Source: Pseudomonas viridiflava (GTDB lineage: Bacteria; Pseudomonadota; Gammaproteobacteria; Pseudomonadales; Pseudomonadaceae). From it: a stretch of 64,000 nt of DNA. A model generated the notes under the pieces. That model was not told the origin of the DNA, did no database searches, and was given only the letters and a program-made list of their open reading frames with translations. Both the position numbers and the translations under genes were made by a program. Position 1 is the first letter of the stretch. Every line of letters starts with the position of its first letter. Positions 33,233-41,598 of this stretch are shown one piece after another. The stretch is taken from positions 248,001-312,000 of the forward strand of contig NZ_UTKY01000076.1 of assembly GCF_900583165.1 (NCBI RefSeq). Reading direction: 5' to 3'.

Positions 33233-35038
33233 TTGGATCTCCTGCTGAGATTGCATAACGCTCAGCGCCACCGCCACGGGTTGAACCCATATCGGCATGC
33301 TGTTGAGCATGAAGGTTTCGCCGGCCTCGGCCAGCAACAGGGTGGTGCCCATCACGTGGGCGATTGCTTCGGCTGCTGCTGGTGGAACTGCGTTACCGAT
33401 ACGCTCGCGCCAGGCTTGGTCGCTCAGGCCGTCCAGCTCAAACCATTCCTCTGGCTCAACCAGGCTTTGCAGCGCGGCCAGCTCCAGGGTGGTGAATGGC
33501 CGGTGCCAGGTGCCGTCGAGGCTTTCGATAACGCAGGTCATGCGCTCGTTGGCTTCCGGCATACGGGGATCTGCAACAGACCACCGGCCGTTGTCCTGGC
33601 GGGCACTGGCTGAAACGGCACCGCACTGGTCGTTCCAGTCAACAACGCCGTAATGCCCGCCGGTGAGGTAGGCGTCTCCTTTGGTGCGCTTCATGCCTGG
33701 GCGTGGATCAGCGATCGACAATGCGCCGCTGGCGACTTGCTGCGAGCCGGTCACTGTTCCCGCTGTCTTTTCCCAGGGGCAGACGCCAAGCTTTCGAGTG
33801 CTTGCCCGTGGATGCCAGTTGTGGAAACGAGGGTCTTGCACGCCGAAAGCACCCTGGCCCGTGGTGCTGCCGGAAATTACGGTACGCGATAGGCCATCCC
33901 ACTGGGCCACGTTGTACTTGGCGTGCCCAATGCCTGGGTCGCGGGGATCGGCAACGCTGAACGTCCCTTGCCCGGGCGACTTGACGCCGATCACCGCGCC
34001 GCTGGTTTCGTTCCAGCGCCCAACACCGTACTGCTGGTATTGCAATGCGCCGGCTCGGGCCCGTGGGTCAGCCACCGAGAACTTGCCGTTGGTTGGCCCG
34101 CTGCGCGCCGCGACGGTGCCGGCGGATTCGCTCCAGTCGTGCACGCCAAGGAAACCGTCCCGGAACTGGGGAACGATCACCAGATCACGCAGATAGCCGT
34201 CCTCGATCACCAGGTCATTCAGGCAGCGCCAGTCCTTGCCGGCTTCGACCAGGGCGAGACGTACCCACGTTTTCCACTGTAGCGCCGGAACCCGGTGCAT
34301 CGGGCCGGCGGCTTCCACGTCGCCGGCCATGGGCATGCGGCCTAGGATCGAACCGACCGACTTGAGGGTCTTTTTCTCAGGCTCATACAGGAAGGGCGGC
34401 ACCTTCTCGATGTGCCTGGCCACCAGCAAGAAACGCTTGCGGCTTTGGGCCAGGCCTCCGATCACACCACAGTCGTGAGTGGTTTCTGCAACCGCGTAAC
34501 CGTAGTGGTTCAGCAGCTTATTGATCTGGTCCAGCAAGTGCCGGCCACGGGTGGCCAGGCGCGGTACGTTCTCGAAAACGATCAACGATACCGGGTCATC
34601 CTTCCAGGCTTCGCACATCAGCCACACGCAGCGCAGCGTCAGTTCGTTGAGTGCCTGGTATTTCGGGGTCAGGCTCATTGTCTCGGACAGTAAGCCCGAG
34701 GCGCCTTTACAGGGGCTGCTGATGAACACGGCGTCCGGGCGTTCGTAGCCGGCGGCGCGGCGCACATCGTCAGGGCCAGCCTCAACCCAACCAGGTGGTG
34801 GTGGTTTGCCGTGGAAGGCGGTGTACATCGGCAGGGTGAACAGATCCATCAGGGTGCCCGGTACACCAGACAGGCGCTGGAAGTCGCGCAACCCGGCAGG
34901 GTCAACGTCGATGCCGCCGATGCACTGCCACTCGGCCTGCATGTTGCCCACCACGGGCTTGGCTTTGTTGAACCCTTTGGCGCCGCCGCCGAGGCCGCAG
35001 CAAAAATGGAAGTGCTTGAAAATTCGCTTGAGCATCAT
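33230..35038 (-). CDS. Phage C5-cytosine DNA methyltransferase with repeated central region
   Basis: 602 residues from MMLKRIF (AAGGA upstream); the longer frame overlaps the next gene and is not used. Motif I FCCGLGGGAKGF (12-23), catalytic Cys110 in ISSPCKGAS (motif IV), ENV (156-158, motif VI), QSRKRF (198-203, motif VIII) and IGNAVPP (548-553, motif X). Between VIII and X, residues 296-492 hold five copies of a 30-residue unit of the form GVxxWxxxxGTVxxxxxxxGxFSVADPR. This replaces an ordinary target-recognition domain. Methylation probably protects phage DNA from host restriction. Confidence 0.9.
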   Translation of the reverse strand: MMLKRIFKHFHFCCGLGGGAKGFNKAKPVVGNMQAEWQCIGGIDVDPAGLRDFQRLSGVPGTLMDLFTLPMYTAFHGKPPPPGWVEAGPDDVRRAAGYERPDAVFISSPCKGASGLLSETMSLTPKYQALNELTLRCVWLMCEAWKDDPVSLIVFENVPRLATRGRHLLDQINKLLNHYGYAVAETTHDCGVIGGLAQSRKRFLLVARHIEKVPPFLYEPEKKTLKSVGSILGRMPMAGDVEAAGPMHRVPALQWKTWVRLALVEAGKDWRCLNDLVIEDGYLRDLVIVPQFRDGFLGVHDWSESAGTVAARSGPTNGKFSVADPRARAGALQYQQYGVGRWNETSGAVIGVKSPGQGTFSVADPRDPGIGHAKYNVAQWDGLSRTVISGSTTGQGAFGVQDPRFHNWHPRASTRKLGVCPWEKTAGTVTGSQQVASGALSIADPRPGMKRTKGDAYLTGGHYGVVDWNDQCGAVSASARQDNGRWSVADPRMPEANERMTCVIESLDGTWHRPFTTLELAALQSLVEPEEWFELDGLSDQAWRERIGNAVPPAAAEAIAHVMGTTLLLAEAGETFMLNSMPIWVQPVAVALSVMQSQQEIQ

Positions 35039-35103
35039 GCGGCGGTTTCCTTTGGGCAAGAGAAAGGCGCCCGTAGGCGCCTGGGGTTGAGCGAGAGGTT
35101 GGT

Positions 35104-35931
35104 TTAGGTCACGTCTGCCAGGGTGGCCACGACCTTGTAGCTGTGTTCCAAGGTAGTGGCGCCCTCGGTCTCCAGCTCGATCACGCCGTTGTCGAGCAGG
35201 CGCAACAGCAGGGTGGTGGCCTTGTCGCTGTCGATGGCCAGGCGGCTCTGTACCCATGCCGCCTCAAAGCGTCCACGGTCGGCCTTGAGGACGATCAGCT
35301 GCGCGGCGTCGTCGTAGTCGAACTCGCCGAACTCTTTGCCCGGTTCAACTTCAGGGGCTGGCCGGCTCACGCCACCCGTGCGCTGGGCCAGTTCGTCGGC
35401 GCTGCCAAGCGGGTGTTCGCCGTCCGGTTCATCAGCACCAGCACCACCGGACGGGAACAGGCTGCCGGTCAGGTCGCTGGAGTGCAGCGGCAGGTCGCGC
35501 TGGTCGCGGTCAGGCTGGATGAAGTCGAGGCCTTCTTCGTAGTCGGTCGGAGCCAGCACCAACAGACACATCTTGCCGGGAACCTTTGCCAGAGCGCCGG
35601 CGTTCGGGTCGTTGGCATCAATGTTCGCGGTAATCGTGATCGCCTTTTCCTTGAACTTAGCGTCGATCACTTTCACCTCTACGACTTCAACGTTGCGGGA
35701 GCTGATGATGTTGATGGCGTTGTGCGCCGCTTCCGTCGCGCTCTTGGTGAAACGATCAATAATTTCCTGCTGGCAGCCTTCGTTCAACTTGCTCCAAGGC
35801 GAGTGAATGTTCTTCACCTCGAACAACATGGTGTTCACCAGGTCGTGCACCAGCAGCTCGTGAGCCAGGTACGAAGGTTCAATGCCCGCCAGCTTGGCGC
35901 GCTCGATGATGTCGCGGTGTTCAGTCTTCAT
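35104..35931 (-). CDS. Phage protein with an FtsK-gamma-like C-terminal winged helix
   Basis: 275 residues. N-terminal helical domain (MKTEHRDIIERAKLAGIEP to about 80), a beta region with MCLLVLAPTDYEEGLDF, an acidic linker, and a C-terminal segment DDAAQLIVLKADRGRFEAAW followed by VQSRLAIDSDKATTLLLRLL. The last part resembles the gamma winged helix of FtsK that reads DNA sequence. There is no ATPase domain, so it is not a translocase. Possibly a DNA-binding accessory of recombination. Confidence 0.7.
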   Translation of the reverse strand: MKTEHRDIIERAKLAGIEPSYLAHELLVHDLVNTMLFEVKNIHSPWSKLNEGCQQEIIDRFTKSATEAAHNAINIISSRNVEVVEVKVIDAKFKEKAITITANIDANDPNAGALAKVPGKMCLLVLAPTDYEEGLDFIQPDRDQRDLPLHSSDLTGSLFPSGGAGADEPDGEHPLGSADELAQRTGGVSRPAPEVEPGKEFGEFDYDDAAQLIVLKADRGRFEAAWVQSRLAIDSDKATTLLLRLLDNGVIELETEGATTLEHSYKVVATLADVT

Positions 35932-35940
35932 GGGTATCCC

Positions 35941-36141
35941 TCAGTGCTTGGCGATTCGCTCAAGGTGTTGTTGTTGAAGCGGGCTCAGGTTGGTATGCGC
36001 GGCGTAACGCTTGAAGCTGGCGCGCATGTTCTCGACGAATTCCAGTTCCCAGGTGCCGCTGGCGTGGAGCTCAGCGGCGACCAGGATGGAAGCGAACTCC
36101 TCGACACTGTCGTAGATGTCGAGGATGGACTGGGCTGTCAC
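35941..36141 (-). CDS. Small phage protein
   Basis: 66 residues from GTG at 36141, which overlaps the stop of the exonuclease gene. Wholly helical, with YDSVEEFASILVAAELHASG and LSPLQQQHLERIAKH. No motif recognised. Confidence 0.7.
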   Translation of the reverse strand: MTAQSILDIYDSVEEFASILVAAELHASGTWELEFVENMRASFKRYAAHTNLSPLQQQHLERIAKH

Positions 36142-37775
36142 GCAGCGGCCCGGACAAGGCGAACGCCGGCGGCGGTGAAGCTGGTGCCCTGCATTTCAAC
36201 CAGGGCATCGAGCGCTTCCCAGTTGACCGTCAGCACGGTGAGAGGCACCTGGCCGGCGGCTACGGCCTGCACCAGCGCTTCCAGGTCGAAGACTTCGGCC
36301 TGCATTTGCACTGCCTGGGTGGTTGCAGGGGCAGTCTTGGTGGTTTGCTGTGCTGGCGACGTGACCTTTTGGGCTGTGACCGGCGCCGCTGCTGGAGGCT
36401 CAACAACCGGAGCCGGCTGCTTTGCTTTTTCCTCGGCAGCGATCCGCGCCAGTTCCTCGTCGCGAATCTTTACCCGCTGGGCTTCGGCTTTAACTTCCTC
36501 GGCCTTTTTGTGTTCGTTGATCCGTGCATTGATCAACAGCACCAGGTCGGCGTTGTCCTTCAGCACCAGCTGCTGGATGTCGTTGAACAGGAAGGTGTAG
36601 TCAACGGCCAACTCCACGAGGCTGGCCAGGTTGGCGCGCATCTTGTCGCCGGTTTCGCTGGCCGCGATCTTCGCCCGGGCCAGTTCCGAGTTGGCCGCAT
36701 CGCGCAGGCTGCTGATCGTCTTCTTGCCCTTGATGGCATTGGCGAACCCGGCGGGCACCACCGGCAAGCGTGCTTTGCCGCCCAGCGATTCGTTGATCTG
36801 GTCAACGTGCTTTTGCAGCTCTTTCGCCGCGTCCATCACGATATCTTCGCGGATGCTGACCTTGCGGGCCTTGACCAGCTTGTCGAGCATCAGGCGCTTG
36901 GCACGGGCCTCGGCGCTGATTTCGTCGATAGTCCGGAACAGCAGGTCAATGCTTTCGGTCTGGCTCAGTGCATGCTGCTTGGCCGCTTCAAGCCGTTCCT
37001 CCACGTCGCCGCACCACTTGACGGTCTTTTCAGCGTCAACAAAGTGTTGGTCGGTCTCCAGCTCGGTATTGATCGAAGCAAACACCGCCAGCGAGTGGGC
37101 CTTGAACTGATCCAGGTTGCTGGCAGTGACCATGCCGGTGACTTCGATCCGAAGCGCTGGCAGCACTTCCGGTGCCTTGCCGATGACTTCGGGCGCGACC
37201 TCGGCGGGCGTGTATTCCAGCAGGTCGGCCTCAAACTGTTTCCAGCCCGCAACCAGCGTTTCCGCGCGGCCCGGCTCCGGCCGGTACTCCATGAACACGA
37301 AGTTTTCCTCGGTGCCGTCGGAGCAGACAAAAATCACCCTTTCGGCGCCGCTCACCAGCAGTTGCTGCTCAAGCTGCCAGTAGTAGTGCGGCTCCAGGGT
37401 GCCGGCGCGGACGTCAGCGGCGAGCTGTTCATTCCACATTTTGTGTTCGAACAGTGTTTCGCCCAGCAGGGTCATACCATCCATTGAGGCCAGCAAGTCA
37501 CCATTGGTGCCGACAACCGGGAACAAGTCTTCGCCGATGCTCGCTTCCAGGATCGGTCGGGCCAGCGCTTCCGCCTCATGGCCTTTGTCGAACAGATGCG
37601 TCTGCACCCACCAGGACACGTCGCGATCAAGACCGGTTTTTTTGGCGTTGAGCAGGTCGGTACGCTTGATTTGCTTCGATTCACCCATCATGGCCGGCGC
37701 TTCGGAAGCGGTTTTGAAGTTGGCGCGCAGCGCGTGCCACTCGGGGGAACCTTGAACAACGTTATGGATGATCAT
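36138..37775 (-). CDS. YqaJ-type phage exonuclease with long coiled-coil extension
   Basis: 545 residues. The first 190 match lambda-exonuclease/YqaJ nucleases: QGSPEWHALRANFKTASEAP at the start, GHEAEALARP (acidic residues 67-69), Asp99 in ASMDGMTL, and the Glu-x-Lys active-site pair Glu110/Lys112 in FEHKMW. Residues about 215-450 form an extended helical, coiled-coil region, then a proline/alanine-rich linker and a small C-terminal domain. It degrades one DNA strand for annealing by RecT, encoded next upstream with an ATGA overlap. Confidence 0.87.
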   Translation of the reverse strand: MIIHNVVQGSPEWHALRANFKTASEAPAMMGESKQIKRTDLLNAKKTGLDRDVSWWVQTHLFDKGHEAEALARPILEASIGEDLFPVVGTNGDLLASMDGMTLLGETLFEHKMWNEQLAADVRAGTLEPHYYWQLEQQLLVSGAERVIFVCSDGTEENFVFMEYRPEPGRAETLVAGWKQFEADLLEYTPAEVAPEVIGKAPEVLPALRIEVTGMVTASNLDQFKAHSLAVFASINTELETDQHFVDAEKTVKWCGDVEERLEAAKQHALSQTESIDLLFRTIDEISAEARAKRLMLDKLVKARKVSIREDIVMDAAKELQKHVDQINESLGGKARLPVVPAGFANAIKGKKTISSLRDAANSELARAKIAASETGDKMRANLASLVELAVDYTFLFNDIQQLVLKDNADLVLLINARINEHKKAEEVKAEAQRVKIRDEELARIAAEEKAKQPAPVVEPPAAAPVTAQKVTSPAQQTTKTAPATTQAVQMQAEVFDLEALVQAVAAGQVPLTVLTVNWEALDALVEMQGTSFTAAGVRLVRAAA

Positions 37776-38527
37776 TCTTGCTCTCCTTCAATGAATGCCA
37801 AGGCCTTGATGGCGTCGATCTGCTCGGCGGACAGGGTGAACTTGGTGCCCACCGTTGCGATCAGGTGGTCAGGCACCGACCGGCCGGCGTCCACGGCATC
37901 GCGCCACTTCGGCAGGTTCTCGGCGAACTTCTCGGCTGGGTAAGGCGGTAGGGTGACTGGACCCTTGATCGCGGCTGCACCGCTCTGAGCAACTCCGCGA
38001 ATCGGTTCCTCCGGCATGTCCTGCAGTTCCTCGGCAACCGGCATGCCGCGCAGCACATCGGCGAACATGTCCCGCAGCGCGAAGCCACGGGCGCGCATCT
38101 GGCGCATGCGTTTCGGGTATTGGGACCAGGGGCCTTGCTTGCCGACGAGGCCTGCTGTCTTGGCATCGGCCATGCTGAACGTGGCAACATGTTCATCTTC
38201 GCCGCGCCGCTTAACCCGGCAGGTCGCCGTCTCGCCGTCGTCGGTTTCTTTCACGTACTCACAGAGTGGCGAAGCGCGTACCAGGGCAATCACCGCATCG
38301 CCCCACAGCGATGGGCGCCCGTTGATTACCGCGATGTTCTGCATCGCCTGCATGGGTTGCAGACCCAGTTCCATGCCCCACTGGATCGCCACCAGGATGT
38401 TGCCGGGGTTGTTGGCGAAGTCTTTCGGCACGATGGTGGATTTGGCCAGGAAGCCAGCGAACTCCATCGCTTCAGTGAGCGACGTGGGCATAAGGCCCAG
38501 GTTCGGTTTAACGATTAATTCGGACAC
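37772..38527 (-). CDS. recT: RecT-family single-strand annealing protein
   Basis: 251 residues from GTG at 38527 (AAGGAAA upstream). RecT/Bet features: EFAGFLAKSTIVPKDFANNP, GMELGLQPMQAMQNIAVING, WGDAVIALVRASPLCEYV, and the RMRQMRARGFALRDMFADVL segment. With the YqaJ exonuclease downstream it forms the phage homologous-recombination pair used in replication and circularisation. Confidence 0.88.
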   Translation of the reverse strand: MSELIVKPNLGLMPTSLTEAMEFAGFLAKSTIVPKDFANNPGNILVAIQWGMELGLQPMQAMQNIAVINGRPSLWGDAVIALVRASPLCEYVKETDDGETATCRVKRRGEDEHVATFSMADAKTAGLVGKQGPWSQYPKRMRQMRARGFALRDMFADVLRGMPVAEELQDMPEEPIRGVAQSGAAAIKGPVTLPPYPAEKFAENLPKWRDAVDAGRSVPDHLIATVGTKFTLSAEQIDAIKALAFIEGEQE

Positions 38528-38583
38528 AAGAGTTTCCTTGCCGCGACGTGCGCAGCATTGAGGGGTTTAAGGGGGATGGGTTG

Positions 38584-38766
38584 TTACTGGGCTTGCTGCT
38601 CGGCCTGCTGGGCCATCTGCTCCAGTCGCTGTGCCGCTTCCAGTACCTTTGCGGCGTGGTCGGCGGCGTCGAACACCGGCACACAGACAAACCAGATACC
38701 TGCCTTGGTCATTTCATTGGCGACTTGCAGGGAGAGGCGCAGGTCTTTCGGGTTGGCGCGGTTCAT
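38584..38766 (-). CDS. Small phage protein
   Basis: 60 residues starting at 38766; overlaps the upstream stop (ATGA). Starts MNRANPKDLRLSLQVANEMT, with a C-terminal coiled coil (AAKVLEAAQRLEQMAQQAEQQ). Function unknown. Confidence 0.7.
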   Translation of the reverse strand: MNRANPKDLRLSLQVANEMTKAGIWFVCVPVFDAADHAAKVLEAAQRLEQMAQQAEQQAQ

Positions 38767-39062
38767 TGGGCACCTCGGGCTTTCGCGATCACGGCTTCGG
38801 CGTGGGCCAGTGCAGCGTGGTACTTGTCGAGACGGGCGGCGGCAAGCTTGGCCAGGCCTACCAAGTTGGTCAGGCTTTCGAGCAGTTCCGGCGCCGCGAT
38901 GATTAACGGCATGTTGCACGCGGCTATCGACTCGGCGACCAGGTGGCCACCGTAGTGCTGGATGTCATCGCTGCCGTTGATGCCGTCCTGAATTGGCTGG
39001 TCAGAAACGACCGAGGCGCCCCACGTTCCGGCGCGCCACGGCCCTGGTGTGTGCTTGCTCAT
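38763..39062 (-). CDS. Phage protein of unknown function
   Basis: 99 residues. MSKHTPGPWRAGTW is a frequent opening in small phage early proteins. AAPELLESLTNLVGLAKLAA and a helical tail follow. Overlaps both neighbours by four bases. Confidence 0.75.
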   Translation of the reverse strand: MSKHTPGPWRAGTWGASVVSDQPIQDGINGSDDIQHYGGHLVAESIAACNMPLIIAAPELLESLTNLVGLAKLAAARLDKYHAALAHAEAVIAKARGAQ

Positions 39063-39301
39063 GATTCACCTCGGGCAGCCAGCATGGCGTCGGCAACAAT
39101 GTAAGCACCGGCGGCGGCTGTTTTCATGTGTTCGGTTTTAGGCCAAATACCTGGTGAGAACATTCCCGCTATGGCCTGGCCCGCGAAGTAATCGCGCAGG
39201 CTCATGCCTTCTTGCGCCGCGTATTTCGGAGAGTCCGAGAAGTCACCGTTCTTGGAAAGCACGCGCGGGAAGGCTGGCCCGCCGTTGTCTTTGATGGTCA
39301 T
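39059..39301 (-). CDS. Small phage protein
   Basis: 80 residues from the ATG at 39301; a longer frame would run into the zinc-finger gene. GGPAFPRVLS and GMSLRDYFAGQAIAGMF are typical of a widespread phage family of unknown role (MTIKDNGGPAFP...GLTKRDYFA type). Confidence 0.75.
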   Translation of the reverse strand: MTIKDNGGPAFPRVLSKNGDFSDSPKYAAQEGMSLRDYFAGQAIAGMFSPGIWPKTEHMKTAAAGAYIVADAMLAARGES

Positions 39302-39819
39302 GCTCTGTTCCTCGCGTTTTTGAATGCCTGGGCCATGCCCGTGCTGCCTTCTAGATCCTGCGAACACAGCGCCAGTGCCCGTGCGCATTCGTCCTGGTCG
39401 AACCACCCGAAGTGGCAGACGCCGACCTCGATGCCCATCTTGCCGGCCAGCCACTGATAGGCCAGGGAGCGGCTAAACCCGCGCTGGTCTTTCACGCGGT
39501 GGAACGCGTCCTTGGCCGTATTCCTGTCCTTGCGCAGTTGCAGCGCCGCCAGGGTGCCCAGCGGGATATCGGTGTCCGGGTGAAGGCCGACATAGGCTTT
39601 GCAGTCTGTACAGAGGTAGGCATAGGGCCAGTCCCCGTACTCACGACCGTTGTAGATCTCGGCGTTGCTGACCAGCTCGACGCAGCCAGCGCAGTAGCGA
39701 CATTCGGTCGGGATAGGCAGTGGGTTTTTCACGCGTTTGAGTGCACGGCGGCTGACGTGAGGCAGCGGCGAAGGTGCAGCAATACGCTCGGGGGCGTTTG
39801 CCCGAGGATCGATCGGCAT
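39298..39819 (-). CDS. Zinc-finger-containing phage protein (DUF3268-like)
   Basis: 173 residues. A four-cysteine zinc finger spans about 39-75: ECRYCAGCVELV then YLCTDCKAYVGLHP. The rest is helical: LRKDRNTAKDAFHRVKDQ and YQWLAGKMGIEVGVCHFGWF, ending with FDQDECARAL. Nucleic-acid binding is likely but target unknown. Confidence 0.8.
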   Translation of the reverse strand: MPIDPRANAPERIAAPSPLPHVSRRALKRVKNPLPIPTECRYCAGCVELVSNAEIYNGREYGDWPYAYLCTDCKAYVGLHPDTDIPLGTLAALQLRKDRNTAKDAFHRVKDQRGFSRSLAYQWLAGKMGIEVGVCHFGWFDQDECARALALCSQDLEGSTGMAQAFKNARNRA

Positions 39820-39828
39820 GGTGTTTAC

Positions 39829-39948
39829 CTATTGAGTGATCAGGCCGCCGATGGCTGGGCCCAAAAGAACGATGGTGAGGAAGGTCAGGCCAACGATGGC
39901 CGAGGTCCAGCGGATGGCGCGGCGCCGGTGCCGCTGGTGGGTGGTCAC
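39829..39948 (-). CDS. Tiny phage membrane protein
   Basis: 39 residues from GTG at 39948, which overlaps the stop of the DUF2591 gene (GTGA). A basic head (TTHQRHRRRAIRW) precedes one membrane span (TSAIVGLTFLTIVLLGPAIG). Overlap with its neighbour supports it as a real gene. Confidence 0.6.
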   Translation of the reverse strand: MTTHQRHRRRAIRWTSAIVGLTFLTIVLLGPAIGGLITQ

Positions 39949-40376
39949 GTCAGCATCTCGGCAGGGACATTGATTACGTCGCCCAGCTCGTGCAGCGCGA
40001 GGGCCCGGCAAGCAGCTATCAGTGGTTGCGGGCCAAGTACATAGGTCGTCGGACCATTCAAAACCGATACGTTCGCCCGCCAGCTGTCACGGCTGAACCA
40101 GGTGAGGCATATCAGATGCTTCTGGATCAGCCTGCCACCTTGTGCCCAGTCCGTTGATGGCTGGAAGAACTCAGCGTCCTGGCGCATTGGGTTATTGGGG
40201 ATCAGAACGACTTTCCCGTAGGAAAGGTGGTTCGATGCGCGCAGAAAGGTTGGGTCAAGCGTCATGGTCGGAAACCATTCGTGAGCCCATTCCCAAGCCT
40301 TGGTTGCGTGCGCAACGGCCCAGTCCAGTGCCGGCCCGGTCAGGTCAGCCGTTTTTACTTCGATCATGTCGCTCAT
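39945..40376 (-). CDS. DUF2591-like phage protein
   Basis: 143 residues. MIEVKTADLTGPALDWAVAH near the start is the family hallmark. FQPSTDWAQGGRLIQKH and a C-terminal PQPLIAACRALALHELGD follow. Found in early operons of many lambdoid phages. Function unknown. Confidence 0.82.
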   Translation of the reverse strand: MSDMIEVKTADLTGPALDWAVAHATKAWEWAHEWFPTMTLDPTFLRASNHLSYGKVVLIPNNPMRQDAEFFQPSTDWAQGGRLIQKHLICLTWFSRDSWRANVSVLNGPTTYVLGPQPLIAACRALALHELGDVINVPAEMLT

Positions 40377-40507
40377 GTAAACCTCGCAACCAGCATGCCC
40401 CGGCGAATCTCGATGCGCAGCGGGCGGGGTAGATCGGCGACCAGAAAAAAGCCCTGCATTTGCAGGGCGTCTCTGAGTTCTTTGACTGTTTTGCAGATGA
40501 TCGTCAC
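40373..40507 (-). CDS. 44-residue phage protein (overlapping small gene)
   Basis: GTG at 40507 overlaps the stop of the gene before it (GTGA), and its TGA overlaps the ATG of the DUF2591 gene (ATGA). It reads MTIICKTVKELRDALQMQGF and ends RRGMLVARFT. It exactly fills the otherwise empty 130 bases in a chain of coupled genes, which is the best evidence for it. Confidence 0.65.
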   Translation of the reverse strand: MTIICKTVKELRDALQMQGFFLVADLPRPLRIEIRRGMLVARFT

Positions 40508-40725
40508 GCTGCAGCCCCTCTCAACAGTTCCAGGTAGCGGACCATTTCGGCGGCGCGGATGCGCTTCACGAATTCATCACGCTCTTGGATGGTGATGGCC
40601 GACAGTTCCTCGGCCAGGAACGCGGCCATACAGGCCCGCTCGGACACATGAAGCGGAAGCATCGATGTTGGGATCTGCTTGAGTTCCGTCTCGATGCGGT
40701 GCGTTGCGATTTCACGCGGTGTCAT
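40504..40725 (-). CDS. Small phage protein
   Basis: 73 residues from MTPREIATHRIETELKQIPT (start 40725, ATGA overlap with the upstream gene). Helical throughout, with VSERACMAAFLAEELSAITI. Function unknown. Confidence 0.7.
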   Translation of the reverse strand: MTPREIATHRIETELKQIPTSMLPLHVSERACMAAFLAEELSAITIQERDEFVKRIRAAEMVRYLELLRGAAA

Positions 40726-41009
40726 GCTGCCCACCGTTGCCGACGCTTGCGCGCGTCGATCTCGTGCCACAGCGCCAACGTGATCTGCGGCCCGTACTGG
40801 TGGGCCAGCACCGGCAGTTGATAGTCCGGCACATCCATCCGCACGCCGTCTTCGTCGTAGCAGATGCCCGACACCAGTTTGAATTCCAGCTCGCGGCAGC
40901 CCTGGGCATCCCAGTCGCTGTTGCTGCTGCCAGGGCAGGGCGGCTCGTTAACGCAATGGGTCACCTCCACCTGGAGGACAAACCCCTCAACAACTATTTC
41001 GTGTTCCAT
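40722..41009 (-). CDS. Phage protein of unknown function
   Basis: 95 residues, acidic, beta-rich (MEHEIVVEGFVLQVEVTHCV; YDEDGVRMDVPDYQLPVLAH). No motif recognised. Ends in a basic tail (ARKRRQRWAA). Confidence 0.7.
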   Translation of the reverse strand: MEHEIVVEGFVLQVEVTHCVNEPPCPGSSNSDWDAQGCRELEFKLVSGICYDEDGVRMDVPDYQLPVLAHQYGPQITLALWHEIDARKRRQRWAA

Positions 41010-41074
41010 GGTCGCCTCCAGGGCGGTGATTACATCCGTCTGCCCACTCGGTGGAATGGGCAGAGGTGATGCGG

Positions 41075-41317
41075 TCAGTGGCGGCGGATGATTTCGGCGC
41101 GAGACCGGTGGGCGTTCTCGCCAACGTAGGTGGCCACGGCCTTGATGGCTGTTACTGCGACCTGGCTGCCGTGCGTTGCCGACAGCGCCATGCCCGCCAT
41201 GCTGATGAGCTTGACCGTGACGTTGTGCACATCGTCCAGATCGCGCGGTTTGCAGGCGTTGATATAGGCCTCAACCAGCTTTTTGCACATTTGCTCTGCT
41301 GTTTCTTGGGTAACCAT
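41075..41317 (-). CDS. First gene of the leftward phage operon
   Basis: 80 residues from MVTQETAEQMCKKLVEAYIN (start 41317, GGAGCAAACCC upstream). Helical, with HNVTVKLISMAGMALSATHG. It stands where lambda N would be, but lacks an arginine-rich RNA-binding motif, so I do not call it an antiterminator. Confidence 0.65.
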   Translation of the reverse strand: MVTQETAEQMCKKLVEAYINACKPRDLDDVHNVTVKLISMAGMALSATHGSQVAVTAIKAVATYVGENAHRSRAEIIRRH

Positions 41318-41445
41318 TGGGTTTGCTCCGGTTGTTTTCCCAATGCACCCGTCGCCAGGTGCATCAGTGAAAATTTCCGTTGTGTTGCACGCCGACCTAC
41401 CGAGATCTATACGGCGCATCAAGGTGGGAGTCGCCCACGCCCGAT

Positions 41446-41498
41446 GCGTCAAAGCCTTTCCCGGCCGACGCTGTGTTGCTGCTGGTTGTTAAAGAGCG
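41446..41498 (-). promoter_or_regulatory. nut-like antitermination site (boxA plus hairpin)
   Basis: On the minus strand, CGCTCTTTAACA (41498-41487) equals the boxA used in rRNA and lambda antitermination. It is followed 15 bases later by a hairpin closed by GCGTC/GACGC (41471-41446), placed like boxB. It lies about 40 bases after the predicted PL start, upstream of the first gene. Confidence 0.6.
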
Positions 41499-41525
41499 GT
41501 TGTTTTCGCCGTTTTGCTTCAAATG

Positions 41526-41580
41526 CAAGCGGACTTGCATTTATAAAAGCATGCTTGTATCCGATATGCAAGTTCACTTG
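41526..41580. promoter_or_regulatory. OL: three repressor operators and PL
   Basis: Three CAAG-N4-CTTG sites: CAAGCGGACTTG (41526-41537), AAAGCATGCTTG (41546-41557) and CAAGTTCACTTG (41569-41580), about 20-23 bases apart. A minus-strand -10 TATAAA lies at 41545-41540 between the first two. The same motif occurs at OR, so both bind the phage repressor. Confidence 0.75.
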
Positions 41581-41598
41581 TGTATTTTCCTTGAGGCG

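Noticed and set aside
35039..35257. N-terminal extension of the C5 methyltransferase
   Set aside because: It overlaps the upstream gene and lacks coding character; MMLKRIF has its own ribosome site and leads directly into motif I.
36306..37487. 393-codon plus-strand frame in the prophage
   Set aside because: Antisense of the YqaJ exonuclease gene, with no ribosome site or domain.
41075..41317. Lambda N-like antiterminator
   Set aside because: The position fits, but the protein lacks the arginine-rich motif.
41487..41498. boxA as a sign of an rRNA operon
   Set aside because: No rRNA sequence follows, and its place in the PL leader explains it.
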